From: Ruminiclostridium sp.
Lineage (GTDB): Bacteria > Bacillota > Clostridia > Oscillospirales > Ruminococcaceae
Length of the DNA stretch: 38,579 nucleotides
Direction: 5' to 3'
NCBI GenBank assembly: GCA_017941355.1
Contig: JAGAWN010000130.1
Coordinates: forward strand, 1 to 38,579
In this document: positions 24,349-31,988 of the stretch, piece after piece
Position numbering within the stretch: position 1 is the first letter of the stretch
How the letters are laid out: each line of letters opens with the position of its first letter
Made by a program: the position numbers and the translations under genes
The notes under the pieces: generated by a model
Told to the model about the DNA's origin: nothing
The model's database searches: none
The model's input: the letters and a program-made list of their open reading frames with translations, nothing else

Positions 24349-24946
24349 TTGCCTCACCCTTTCCGCTCGCAAGAGCTTCTTTTTCACCTTTCATTACTAT
24401 TGCCTTGAATCTTACATTGACTATAAGCAGGCACGCCGTAACTATCAGAAGTCCGAAGATCCAGTAGCAAAGATCAAACCAGAACGTGTCATTCGGACCT
24501 ATATACAGTGTTCCCCAGTCTTTGGAGAAAGCCTCCAGCGCCTCGAAATCCACATTGTTCTGGAATGTAGCCTTGTAGCTTGCTATCTGCGGTATGCACC
24601 ATACAGATACCGCGATCTCGGACGCTACTACCAGACCTGTAGCTATGTAATTGCCGATGTAGTATTTGCGGCGGGTATGTGAATTCGTGAAGAACAGGGC
24701 AAGTGTAATAATGATAAGAACTATGCTCACTTTGGTGAAGTCGGAGTTGAATCCGAACATATCGTAGTACACTCTCGAACCGGCAACCGATGTGTAATCA
24801 AGGTCGTAGTCGGGGTAGAGTATCGTTCTCGAAAGCGCGTCATACAGATCGGTCGAGAGACCCAAAGAGCCGACGAATACAAGAGCAGCCGCTATAAGGG
24901 CAAGCATACATACGATCTTCTGAAATATCATTTGTTTCTTGTACAT
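24341..24946 (-). CDS. Small membrane protein of unknown family (4 TM segments)
   Basis: Not recognised. A 201-residue protein with a hydrophobic N terminus (about 8-29), a long polar loop holding Tyr/Asp-rich sequence (LYPDYDLDYTSVAGSRVYYD), two further segments around a short basic loop (SHTRRKYY), a second long polar loop (residues 124-155) and a fourth segment at about 158-178 before a lysine-rich tail. AAGGAAGG precedes the ATG. It is the first gene after the long structured gap that follows the binding-protein gene, and its stop overlaps the next start. Probably a partner of the importer, but function is unknown. Confidence 0.8.
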   Translation of the reverse strand: MYKKQMIFQKIVCMLALIAAALVFVGSLGLSTDLYDALSRTILYPDYDLDYTSVAGSRVYYDMFGFNSDFTKVSIVLIIITLALFFTNSHTRRKYYIGNYIATGLVVASEIAVSVWCIPQIASYKATFQNNVDFEALEAFSKDWGTLYIGPNDTFWFDLCYWIFGLLIVTACLLIVNVRFKAIVMKGEKEALASGKGEANG

Positions 24947-24998
24947 AATAACCTTCCTTTATCGTGGAATGAACCGGAAGCACCGGATCTATTATTAC

Positions 24999-25135
24999 TT
25001 CACCGATTAATTCCTGCTGTGATACGATACCTGCCGGTGCAAAGCCGCGCCGCACGATATGTACCGCGTGACCTTGTCTTGACCGGTATCGTTCAGAGGT
25101 ACTAAAGAAAAGAAATTCAGGAGTTAATCGGTGGA
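24999..25135 (-). repeat. 137-bp structured element with 18-bp inverted ends, inside the ABC operon
   Basis: Positions 24999-25016 pair with 25118-25135 over 18 consecutive positions (two G-U). Inside, an 8-bp perfect stem (25024-25031 with 25085-25092) and a small GTGC/GCAC hairpin (25037-25040 with 25052-25055) can also form. Base 24980-24986 (GCACCGG) can alternatively pair with 25034-25040 (CCGGTGC). No target-site duplication is obvious. It could be a structured mRNA element or a small MITE-like insertion. I could not match it to a known riboswitch. Confidence 0.65.
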
Positions 25136-25165
25136 ATAACAATACCCGCTTTCCGCACCGCGTCC

Positions 25166-25185
25166 TCCCCGGCTTTTGCCGGGGA
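25166..25185 (-). repeat. Stable GC-rich hairpin after the solute-binding protein gene
   Basis: TCCCCGGC (25166-25173), TTTT loop, GCCGGGGA (25178-25185): an 8-bp perfect stem about 22 nt after the lipoprotein stop codon, with no T-run. Such a hairpin typically protects the 3' end of an abundant binding-protein message within an operon. Confidence 0.8.
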
Positions 25186-25207
25186 AGCGATGCAGCGGTC
25201 GTTATGA

Positions 25208-27454
25208 TCAGCCGTTGATTGTGTTGTAGAATGTGAGAAGTCTGTGCCAAGCTTCGTTTCTGCGGGAGAGGTATGTGGAGCAGCCCCAGCCGCCGTCTGC
25301 AACGGACTTGGAGATAGTAGCTGCTGTGGAAGCAGCGTCTGCGCCTGTCTCACCTGTGAAGCCCTTTGCGATGATGTCAACGTAGAGGTTTACCTGCTTC
25401 TTGGCAGCACCGAAGTAACCGGATGCACTCAGGTTTGTGAGTTCGTTGATAGCGTTTGCTTCAGCAACTTCCTGAGGAAGAACCGACGGAACTGATGTGT
25501 ACCAGGAGTTGTCGGCAAGTGCGAGTTCGGGGTGCTTTATAGTACCGAGAGCAACAGCCTTGGAGATGTAGCCTGCGCCTTCCTTGCCGACTTCGTGTGT
25601 GCACTGATACTCAAATGCCTGGCTCTTTACGAAGCTCAGAGTGGAGCCGATGTAGTAACGTGCGTAGTTGGTGTAGTTACCGTTCTGGAGAGCCCAAAGA
25701 TCTTCGTAGGACTTGTCGGAGATAACCGGCCATTCCTTGCCGTTGAATGTGAATGTTACGACCTTGTCTCCGTCATGCTTTACGAAAGCGTCGGGACCGT
25801 AGGACATGAGGACCTGACCCTCGGGGCTGTAAGCGTAGTCGATAAGCTTGAGGCAAGCGTTGAGCTTGTCATTGTTGCCCGCAACACCTGCTGCGGAGAT
25901 TCCCCAACCGTCTGTCTTTACAGAACGCCAGGATTCTGTGAATCTCATGTACTTTTCTGTACCGTCGTTCCAGCGTGCAACAGGAACCATAACTGCCATG
26001 TACTTTTCGCCGGAAGCATTGTCAAGAGCGGTAGCGTTGTAAGCGGTCTGTGTCTGGTTGTAGTCATAGTGCATGAAACCGCTGTCGTCGGAGAGGTACT
26101 TTTCGGTGTTTACATCTTCTTCGTTTACAAATGCGCCGGAGATGAGACCTTCGGTTACCATGTCATGCATCTTGGAGAGTGCTTCGTATGTAGCAACTTC
26201 CTCACGGGAATCATGAAGTTCGCCGTCTGTGCCTACATAGAGGTAGTCAAGTCTGGATTCCATACCGCGGATACCGAAGAGAGTACCTGCGAAACGGAAC
26301 ATATCAACACGTCTCTGGTTGTTGGAATCTTCACGGGTGTGGAGACCCTGAACGCTGTCTGTGCCGTTGAGTGTCTGAGGGTTCGCCACTACGCAGCGGA
26401 GAAGAGCAACGAGTTCGTCAACGTCCCATGCCGCGTTCTGACCGATGAAGAGGTCTGCACGGTTTTCGCCGTAGTATCCGTTGTATGTCTTGTCGATGTA
26501 CTCACGGAGCATATTTACAGCAGCAACGCCGTCCATTGCACCTGCATCGTTCATCTTTGCTACGATATTGCCGTATGCATCGTAATCCTTGCTGATAGTC
26601 TCGGTAGCGGAGCCGTCCTTCTTGACTACGTCAACATCTACCTTGCCGGAAGTAGGCATATAAGGTGTGTAAACGGGGGAAGCTGTCTGGTTGGACTTGT
26701 CTGCTGTGAATTCACCGGAGCCGTTGAGAAGCTTCTCTACCCAGTCGGTTCTCATAAGCGGCATACGCTCGATGTCGTTTACGCCGTCAAAGTAAGGCGA
26801 GAAATAGATAGCGCCGGAGTTGGGGCCTGCTGCCGCACCTGTGATAGACAGGCGGACGATGGGGTTCTCTTCGAGGTAAGCCTTGAAATTAGGCATTTCG
26901 TTGAGGTGTTCTGCGAGGTTTACGAGCTTGCCCTTCTGTCCGTTCTCGGAAAGAAGTGTACCTGTACCGCTGAGCATATCTACCTGGTCAAGCTGTGCGT
27001 CCCAGTACTGATATTCGTCGGTAGCGGAGTTGCCCTGGTACTTGTCCTCGATCTTGATGTTCAGAATGTTCTGGATCGCCTGCCATGTAGGCTTTAAGTC
27101 GCCGGAGTTGTAGGTAACGCCGTCTGCGAGAGTGATACCCTCGCCCGCGAGGTCGGCGGTGAAGCTCATACCGGTCTTGTCACTGTTGTATCCGCACGCC
27201 ATGCGAAGCACTGTGCCGTCCGCGTATGTAAGCTCCGCAGCGGGTGCAGCAGCGGTATCGCCGCCGTTTGCGGCTGCTGTTGTATCTGCGCTTGCGTTGT
27301 TGTTTGCGGCTGTGGTGGCAGCGGGAGCATTGTTTGCCGCTGTTGTGCCGGGTGTGCTGCTGCCGGAAGTTGTGCCGCCGCCGCAGCCGGACAGTACGGA
27401 AGTAACTGCGAGAGTTGCTGACAGCAGCAATGTCGTGATTGTTGATTTCTTCAT
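25208..27454 (-). CDS. lplA: Extracellular solute-binding lipoprotein of a CUT1 sugar ABC importer (LplA-like)
   Basis: The 748-residue lipoprotein should bind oligosaccharides outside the membrane for the two permeases encoded just upstream. The signal peptide ends in the lipobox LSGC (Cys24). A low-complexity Thr/Ala/Asn linker (about residues 28-75) follows, as is common for Gram-positive lipoproteins. The rest resembles large LplA/YtcQ-type binding proteins, with DKYQGNSATDEYQYW, MLREYIDKTYNGYYG and ACLKLIDYAYSPEGQVLMSYG. At about 750 residues it is larger than typical sugar-binding proteins of 420-560. AAAGGAGG precedes the ATG. Hairpins flank the gene on both sides. Ligand inferred from neighbours: oligogalacturonides or rhamnogalacturonan fragments. 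Confidence 0.94.
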   Translation of the reverse strand: MKKSTITTLLLSATLAVTSVLSGCGGGTTSGSSTPGTTAANNAPAATTAANNNASADTTAAANGGDTAAAPAAELTYADGTVLRMACGYNSDKTGMSFTADLAGEGITLADGVTYNSGDLKPTWQAIQNILNIKIEDKYQGNSATDEYQYWDAQLDQVDMLSGTGTLLSENGQKGKLVNLAEHLNEMPNFKAYLEENPIVRLSITGAAAGPNSGAIYFSPYFDGVNDIERMPLMRTDWVEKLLNGSGEFTADKSNQTASPVYTPYMPTSGKVDVDVVKKDGSATETISKDYDAYGNIVAKMNDAGAMDGVAAVNMLREYIDKTYNGYYGENRADLFIGQNAAWDVDELVALLRCVVANPQTLNGTDSVQGLHTREDSNNQRRVDMFRFAGTLFGIRGMESRLDYLYVGTDGELHDSREEVATYEALSKMHDMVTEGLISGAFVNEEDVNTEKYLSDDSGFMHYDYNQTQTAYNATALDNASGEKYMAVMVPVARWNDGTEKYMRFTESWRSVKTDGWGISAAGVAGNNDKLNACLKLIDYAYSPEGQVLMSYGPDAFVKHDGDKVVTFTFNGKEWPVISDKSYEDLWALQNGNYTNYARYYIGSTLSFVKSQAFEYQCTHEVGKEGAGYISKAVALGTIKHPELALADNSWYTSVPSVLPQEVAEANAINELTNLSASGYFGAAKKQVNLYVDIIAKGFTGETGADAASTAATISKSVADGGWGCSTYLSRRNEAWHRLLTFYNTING

Positions 27455-27502
27455 TTTTATCCTCCTTTTAGGATAGTCTTCAGTTTGATTTCGCCTGAAT
27501 AT

Positions 27503-27528
27503 ATATCACCGCGCACGGCGGCTGATAT
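27503..27528 (-). repeat. Hairpin upstream of the solute-binding protein gene
   Basis: ATATCA-CCGC (27503-27512) pairs with GCGG-(C)-TGATAT (27518-27528) with one bulged base and a 5-nt loop. It lies about 50 nt before the lipoprotein start, between that gene and the permease gene. With the hairpin at 25166-25185 it brackets the binding-protein message. Confidence 0.6.
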
Positions 27529-27546
27529 CAGTTGATTTACGGCTCC

Positions 27547-28443
27547 TTATTCCTTTACGCCGCCCATGTTTACGCCCTTTGCGAAGTATTTCTGGATAAA
27601 GGGATAGATGACGAGAAGCGGAATGATCGAACATACGATCAGCGCATAGATGACCGAATCCGGCGCATAACTGTGACTCAGCTGCCAGTTGGTGGTCAGC
27701 TCGGGATCGGAGTATTCCTCCAATCTCAGTCTCAGATATACCTGGAGCGGCTGCTCGTTGGTGCTGGAGATCATCTGTCTTGCCCAGAAGTATCCGTTCC
27801 AGCGCGATATTCCGAAGAACAGCGCCACGGTCGCGATTATGGATTTGCTCATCGGGAGATAAACTCTCCACAGTACCTGCATTTCAGTCGCACCGTCCAC
27901 GATCGCGGCTTCCTCTATCTCGGAGGGAACGCCCTCAAACGAGTTGCGGAGCAGGATTATGTTCATAGCCTGCATACCCATTGCGATAACGACGAGCCAC
28001 TTGTCGTCCATGATACCCATGTCCTGGAAAACACGCTTTGTAGCGAGGTAGTTCAGATACTGCGGCACCATACCTGCGCTGAACCACATCGTGAAGACCA
28101 GGAAGAAGTTGAAGCTTTTACGGAACAGCAGGCGCTTTTTGGAAAGCGCATAGGCACCGAATACGGAAAGCATCATTTCCCATATAGTTCCGTAGAACGT
28201 AAGGAACAGGGTGTTGGTATATGCGTTCCAGAAAACGTTGTCGTTGAACACGTCCCTGAAAGCGTCGAACTGCACATTCTTCGGGAAAAGGATTATAGTG
28301 GAATCCCTTACCTCCTCATATCCGCTTATTGCCGACGATATCGTGTAGATGAACGGATACAGACAGCCTATCGCAAACATTGTAAGCAGCAGATAGCTTA
28401 TCACCTTGAAAATAAGCTCGGAAATTTCAAGTTTTCTTTTCAT
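27547..28443 (-). CDS. lplC: Carbohydrate ABC transporter permease (MalG/LplC type)
   Basis: A 298-residue inner-membrane permease. Six hydrophobic segments are visible, and the cytoplasmic EAA loop that contacts the ATPase reads EEAAIVDGATEMQVLWRVYLP. The ending (FAKGVNMGGVKE) is characteristic of LplC-type permeases: 'GVxxGAVKG/E'. The ATG at 28443 is preferred because AAGGGG precedes it; a longer reading from 28491 would extend into the previous gene. It is 13 bp downstream of the other permease and is followed by the binding protein. Confidence 0.95.
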   Translation of the reverse strand: MKRKLEISELIFKVISYLLLTMFAIGCLYPFIYTISSAISGYEEVRDSTIILFPKNVQFDAFRDVFNDNVFWNAYTNTLFLTFYGTIWEMMLSVFGAYALSKKRLLFRKSFNFFLVFTMWFSAGMVPQYLNYLATKRVFQDMGIMDDKWLVVIAMGMQAMNIILLRNSFEGVPSEIEEAAIVDGATEMQVLWRVYLPMSKSIIATVALFFGISRWNGYFWARQMISSTNEQPLQVYLRLRLEEYSDPELTTNWQLSHSYAPDSVIYALIVCSIIPLLVIYPFIQKYFAKGVNMGGVKE

Positions 28444-28456
28444 TCGGCTACCCCTT

Positions 28457-29521
28457 TTAATAAAGTGATGTATCGGACGCCTTTTTCGCAATTGTGTTCG
28501 CGCCGATTACCAGCAGCATTCCTATTACATTGTTCATCATTTCCGCCGCAGAGACAAGACCTTTCAGTGACCCGGCAATACCGTTTCTCTGTGCGAAAGT
28601 GGATACAACGTCCGCGGTGACGTAGGTGTTCGGATTGTAAAGCAGCAGGACTTTTTCGTATCCGATGTTGAGCAGCGAACCGATTCTTGTTATGAGCATG
28701 ATGACGATAGTTGAGAGAATGAACGGAAGAACGACATATCTCATCTGCGCCATTTTGCCCGCACCGTCTATCTGTGCCGCCTCATAACTGGTAGGCGAGA
28801 TAGCGATGATAGCCGCGAAGAACACGATACTGTCGTAGCCCGCACTTTCCCATATACCGCTTATCTGATAGATAGCCCGGAAGAACGACGGATTGTTCAG
28901 CATACCCGAGTACGCGGTCTCGCTCGATATCAGCCCCATGTTCGCGAGCAGCTGAGAGATGACGCCCGGCTGCATTCCGGAGGTGTCCGAGCCCTGCTTT
29001 ACAAGCATTATTACCAGCGAGGTCATAACAACGGTTGACATGAACTTCGGGAGGTATGTAAGCACCTGATAGATGCTGCGCGCGATGTTGGAGCGTATCT
29101 CGTTGAAGAACAGCGCGATGATGATCGGCACCGGGAATCCGAACACAAGTCCGTAGAAGCTGAGCAGGAACGTGTTGCGGAACGCTCTCCAGAACTGGAT
29201 CGAAAGCTCGGTGTTTCCGAGACCCGTAAGCAGAGTTCTGAAATAGGAGAAGCCCGAGTAATACTGCTCCGCGACGGTTTTTGAGTCCTCGGTGAGTTTG
29301 AAGCTTCCCAGCAGTTCATACATCGGGAAATAGCGCCACAGCAGGAACACGAGTATCATCGGCACCAGCATAAGGTACAATCTCCAGTCCTTCAGAACCG
29401 TGCGCAGGACATTCAGCCAGTAGTGCTTTTCAACGTCGTCGCGCACCGCCTGTTCGGGATTTTCGATGTATGTGCCGGTTTCCTCGTCGAAGATAAGGTA
29501 GTCGGCAGCGTTGACTTTCAT
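28457..29521 (-). CDS. lplB: Carbohydrate ABC transporter permease (LplB/MalF type)
   Basis: A 354-residue permease that pairs with LplC. After an 80-residue soluble N-terminal part come about six hydrophobic segments; the EAA loop is SYEAAQIDGAGKMAQMRYVVLP. RIGSLLNIGYEKVLLLYNPNTY near the C terminus is characteristic of LplB. The ATG at 29521 (MKVNAADYLIF) follows AAGGAGG by nine bases; the open frame continues upstream to 29614 but that part overlaps the previous gene. The soluble N-terminal extension is longer than in most LplB proteins. Confidence 0.95.
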   Translation of the reverse strand: MKVNAADYLIFDEETGTYIENPEQAVRDDVEKHYWLNVLRTVLKDWRLYLMLVPMILVFLLWRYFPMYELLGSFKLTEDSKTVAEQYYSGFSYFRTLLTGLGNTELSIQFWRAFRNTFLLSFYGLVFGFPVPIIIALFFNEIRSNIARSIYQVLTYLPKFMSTVVMTSLVIMLVKQGSDTSGMQPGVISQLLANMGLISSETAYSGMLNNPSFFRAIYQISGIWESAGYDSIVFFAAIIAISPTSYEAAQIDGAGKMAQMRYVVLPFILSTIVIMLITRIGSLLNIGYEKVLLLYNPNTYVTADVVSTFAQRNGIAGSLKGLVSAAEMMNNVIGMLLVIGANTIAKKASDTSLY

Positions 29522-29573
29522 CTTATACACCCTCCTTGATAAGTGATATTTATATTGGTATATTATTCTCGGT

Positions 29574-30176
29574 TCACGGCTCGTCGCCGTATTCGGTATC
29601 TCCGTAATCCTCAAGCTGTTCCTTGTTTCGTTCCGCCTGAGTCCGCAGGAGATAGGCTATCTGATCCTCGAACAGTCCGTCGATCCTTCGTGCGATCAGA
29701 GTGGTTATCACAGCGAAGATCAGCGAAAGGGAATCCGTTGTGACGAGTCTCACGATATCCGTCACATCTCCGCCGAAGCACATTCCCACGAGCCAGCGCC
29801 CGATCTGCGCTCCGCAGAAAGCGGTGACCGTGAACAGTATCGTCAGCGGGATCTTCTCCCGTATAGTTTTCTTGTCCCACTTTTTGAAGAGGAGCAGAGC
29901 CGCGAGCGCGAAGCAGTTCCCTATGCAGTACACAGCGTACTGTCCGGCTTCCGCTCCCGATACTATGCACAGCGCAAGCCCTCCGCCGACGGCGTGTACC
30001 GCGGCAAACGGTCCCCAGCGCATCATTACGATGCACACGATAGCGATCATCGGTGACAGCACATAAGCCTCCAGCGGGAACCATACCCTTGCGGCGATGT
30101 TTATCACCACTTCAGCCGTGACCAGCATAGCCAGCATTATTGCAAGGTCTATGTTTCTGTACTGCTTCAACGACAA
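29574..30176 (-). CDS. Membrane protein resembling ECF transporter S components
   Basis: A 200-residue membrane protein with about five or six hydrophobic segments and a charged C-terminal tail (EDQIAYLLRTQAERNKEQLEDYGDTEYGDEP). The pattern (IDLAIMLAMLVTAEVVINIAARVWFP, then LSPMIAIVCIVMMRWGP) recalls the substrate-binding S subunits of energy-coupling-factor importers, but no EcfA/EcfT genes are here and I cannot confirm the family. The start is a TTG at 30176 without a strong Shine-Dalgarno, so it is uncertain. It is the first gene of the importer operon, 52 bp before lplB, and follows the regulated promoter. Confidence 0.65.
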   Translation of the reverse strand: MSLKQYRNIDLAIMLAMLVTAEVVINIAARVWFPLEAYVLSPMIAIVCIVMMRWGPFAAVHAVGGGLALCIVSGAEAGQYAVYCIGNCFALAALLLFKKWDKKTIREKIPLTILFTVTAFCGAQIGRWLVGMCFGGDVTDIVRLVTTDSLSLIFAVITTLIARRIDGLFEDQIAYLLRTQAERNKEQLEDYGDTEYGDEP

Positions 30177-30209
30177 ACCAACTCAACCCATTTCTCTTAT
30201 ATGTATGCT

Positions 30210-30238
30210 GCAGACCGGGTGTTTTAACCGGGATCTGC
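30210..30238 (-). repeat. Leader hairpin before the ABC operon
   Basis: GCAGA-CCGG (30210-30218) pairs with CCGG-(GA)-TCTGC (30228-30238), two bulged bases and a 9-nt loop. It lies in the transcript leader, some 34 nt before the first start codon. No T-run follows. Confidence 0.5.
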
Positions 30239-30285
30239 TCTCAAAATGCAATAAAAACATTTAACACTGTATATTTCTTTTATTA

Positions 30286-30359
30286 ATTTTAACCTAAAAC
30301 GCACTTGTGTTACAAGGCAAATAACAGACTGTTTATGTACAATCCGGACATTTTGGAAA
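30286..30359 (-). promoter_or_regulatory. Regulated promoter of the pectin-oligosaccharide ABC operon
   Basis: Minus strand -10 TAAAAT (plus 30286-30291), 18-bp spacer, -35 TTGTAA (plus 30310-30315). Upstream, on the plus strand, TATGTAC (30334-30340), six bases, GACAT (30347-30351) lies inside a segment (30332-30359) nearly identical to 33822-33850 in front of the methylesterase operon. The distance from element to -10 is the same 58 bp in both. The inverted repeat CTTGT/ACAAG (30304-30316) overlaps the -35. Confidence 0.75.
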
Positions 30360-30497
30360 AAATTTCGGCAAATTCCGCTTGATACAAATACACAAATACG
30401 GGAAATCTCCAGATTATCTTTTGTTTGATTTGTCAAAAAATAATCAATCTTTGAGCGAAAAAGCCCCATTTTCGTCCCAAATTCCGTATTTCTGCAA

Positions 30498-30562
30498 TAT
30501 GCACAAAAATGACATTCCGCAGTTGTACACTTTTAACTCTGCATTATGACCAAAACGGATAT
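30498..30562 (-). promoter_or_regulatory. Two distal copies of the AraC-type element
   Basis: TATGCAC-N6-GACAT at 30498-30515 and the weaker TATGACC-N6-GATAT at 30545-30562, both in the same orientation as the proximal element at 30334-30351. Neither has a -10 box at the 58-bp offset, so they would be auxiliary binding sites. Confidence 0.5.
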
Positions 30563-30612
30563 TGAATTTTTGTAGATTTTGAAATATAACTCAGCCGTTC
30601 ATGCATTTTATC

Positions 30613-30645
30613 AAAAAAGCAGACCCGCCGCAAGGCAGATCTGCT
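30613..30645 (-). terminator. Rho-independent terminator of the methylesterase-araC-oxidoreductase operon
   Basis: AGCAGA (30618-30623) pairs with TCTGCT (30640-30645), with an inner GCC/GGC hairpin on a GCAA loop. On the minus strand the stem is followed by TTTTTT (30613-30618). It lies about 98 nt past the oxidoreductase stop. Confidence 0.85.
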
Positions 30646-30742
30646 CAGTCAGCTATTCATAATAAACATCCTTTTCCGGCGCGGCTGGTGAGCTGTTCCG
30701 GCAAAGACGAGTGCGCGCTGTCCGGGTATCAGAGTCTCTTTA

Positions 30743-31960
30743 TCATAAGCTGCGAAGGTACTCGTCCATCGTCTCTGCGACCTGCTTTGAATAGTTGACC
30801 GCTTCGACGACCGTGCGCGCACCGAGAACAACGTCTCCCGCCGCGAAAATGCCGTCACGGGTGGTTTTTCCGAACGTGTTGGTCACAAGCAGTCCTCTCT
30901 CGGTTACATCTATGCCCGTCGTTGTGGAAACTATCCTGTCGCGGGGACCCTGGGATACCGCGATTATCGTTGAGGTAGCAGGGTAAAGCTTCTCCGAACC
31001 CTCTACTCTGTGCTTTACGCCGTCACTGTCACGTTCTACTTTAATAAATACGGTTCCCTCGTCGGTGATCTCCACAGGCTCAACGCCGGTGACAAACTCT
31101 ACGCCGTCGAATTTCGCGTATTCAACTTCGGTCACGCTTGCAGCAAGACGTTCGGAGCGCGCGAACACCGTGACTTTCCGGCAGCCGTGACGGAGCGCAG
31201 TCCGCGCAACGTCCATCGCCGAATTGCCCGCGCCTATGATGTTCAGGCTGTCTCCGAGAGTAAAAACGTCCGGGTTTATCAGATAATTTATCGCAAAATG
31301 TACGTTACCGAGACTTTCGCCCTTGATGCCGAGAGTGTTGGGCTTCCATACGCCTGTACCTATGAAAATCGCGCTGTAGCCGTCGCGGAACATATCGTCA
31401 ACAGTTATCGTGGTTCCTATCGACGTGTTGGGGCGTATCTTTATCCCGAGTGCGATCATATACTTCTTGTACCGTTCGACATTCTCTTTCGGCAGTCTGA
31501 ATTCCGGTATGCCGTAGCGCAGTACGCCGCCGATCTTCTCGCGGGATTCAAAAATGGTGATATCGTAGCCTTTCCGCGCAAGCAGTATCGCGATCGTTAT
31601 ACCGGCGGGGCCGCCGCCGATAACGCCGACACGCTTGCCTTTCTTTTCGATATTGCCGATATCCAGCTTGTAGAAATAGCTGTCGCTTATGTAGTGTTCG
31701 ATGTTGCTGAAATGCACCGGAGCGCCCTTGCGTCCGAGTACGCAGTGTCCTTCGCACTGATTTTCGTGGTTGCATATAAGCGAACATATCATGCTGAGCG
31801 GGTTGTTTTCAAAAAGCATATCGCCCGCCTTGTCGATCTCTCCGCTGAGGAACGTGCTGATGACTTCCGGGATAGGTGTGCTTATAGGGCAGCCCTTGCT
31901 GCACTGCGGATTCTTGCAGTTGAGACAGCGCCTTGCCTCGTTGATGATGTTGAATGCCAT
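30743..31960 (-). CDS. NAD(P)H-dependent iron-sulfur flavoprotein oxidoreductase (GltD/NfnB-like)
   Basis: A 405-residue protein of the glutamate-synthase small-subunit type. The N-terminal part carries eight cysteines, C12/C15/C20/C24 and C59/C63/C69/C73, for two [4Fe-4S] clusters. Then come an FAD-binding motif VGVIGGGPAGITIAILLARKG (110-130), a second dinucleotide motif NIIGAGNSAMDVARTALRHG for NAD(P)H, and TRDGIFAAGDVV near the C terminus. These proteins pass electrons to a partner subunit (GltA, NfnA or a dehydrogenase); no partner is encoded next to it, so the acceptor is unknown. It is the last gene of the methylesterase-araC operon, 28 bp after araC. Confidence 0.92.
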   Translation of the reverse strand: MAFNIINEARRCLNCKNPQCSKGCPISTPIPEVISTFLSGEIDKAGDMLFENNPLSMICSLICNHENQCEGHCVLGRKGAPVHFSNIEHYISDSYFYKLDIGNIEKKGKRVGVIGGGPAGITIAILLARKGYDITIFESREKIGGVLRYGIPEFRLPKENVERYKKYMIALGIKIRPNTSIGTTITVDDMFRDGYSAIFIGTGVWKPNTLGIKGESLGNVHFAINYLINPDVFTLGDSLNIIGAGNSAMDVARTALRHGCRKVTVFARSERLAASVTEVEYAKFDGVEFVTGVEPVEITDEGTVFIKVERDSDGVKHRVEGSEKLYPATSTIIAVSQGPRDRIVSTTTGIDVTERGLLVTNTFGKTTRDGIFAAGDVVLGARTVVEAVNYSKQVAETMDEYLRSL

Positions 31961-31988
31961 TTAAAACTTCCCCTTTCCGTAAACGGTG

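Larger units (their letters stand above)
30177..30742. other. 566-bp AT-rich regulatory region upstream of the ABC operon
   Basis: This gene-free stretch holds, from right to left, the terminator of the oxidoreductase gene (30613-30645), two upstream copies of the AraC-type element (30545-30562, 30498-30515), the proximal element (30334-30351), the -35/-10 pair (30286-30315) and a leader hairpin (30210-30238). I see no coding sequence in it. Confidence 0.7.

Noticed and set aside
24999..25135. Known riboswitch class in the importer operon gap
   Set aside because: I could not match the conserved core of any riboswitch I know; only generic pairing is visible, so it is reported as an unassigned structure.
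24840..25250. A 136-codon minus-strand frame spanning the structured gap after the binding protein
   Set aside because: It overlaps both neighbouring genes out of frame, has no Shine-Dalgarno and crosses strong hairpins; more likely a chance open frame.
25532..27097. A 521-codon open frame on the plus strand opposite the solute-binding protein gene
   Set aside because: It is antisense to a clear lipoprotein gene with a good Shine-Dalgarno; its translation is a Cys/Val-rich composition with no domain, typical of a mirror frame.
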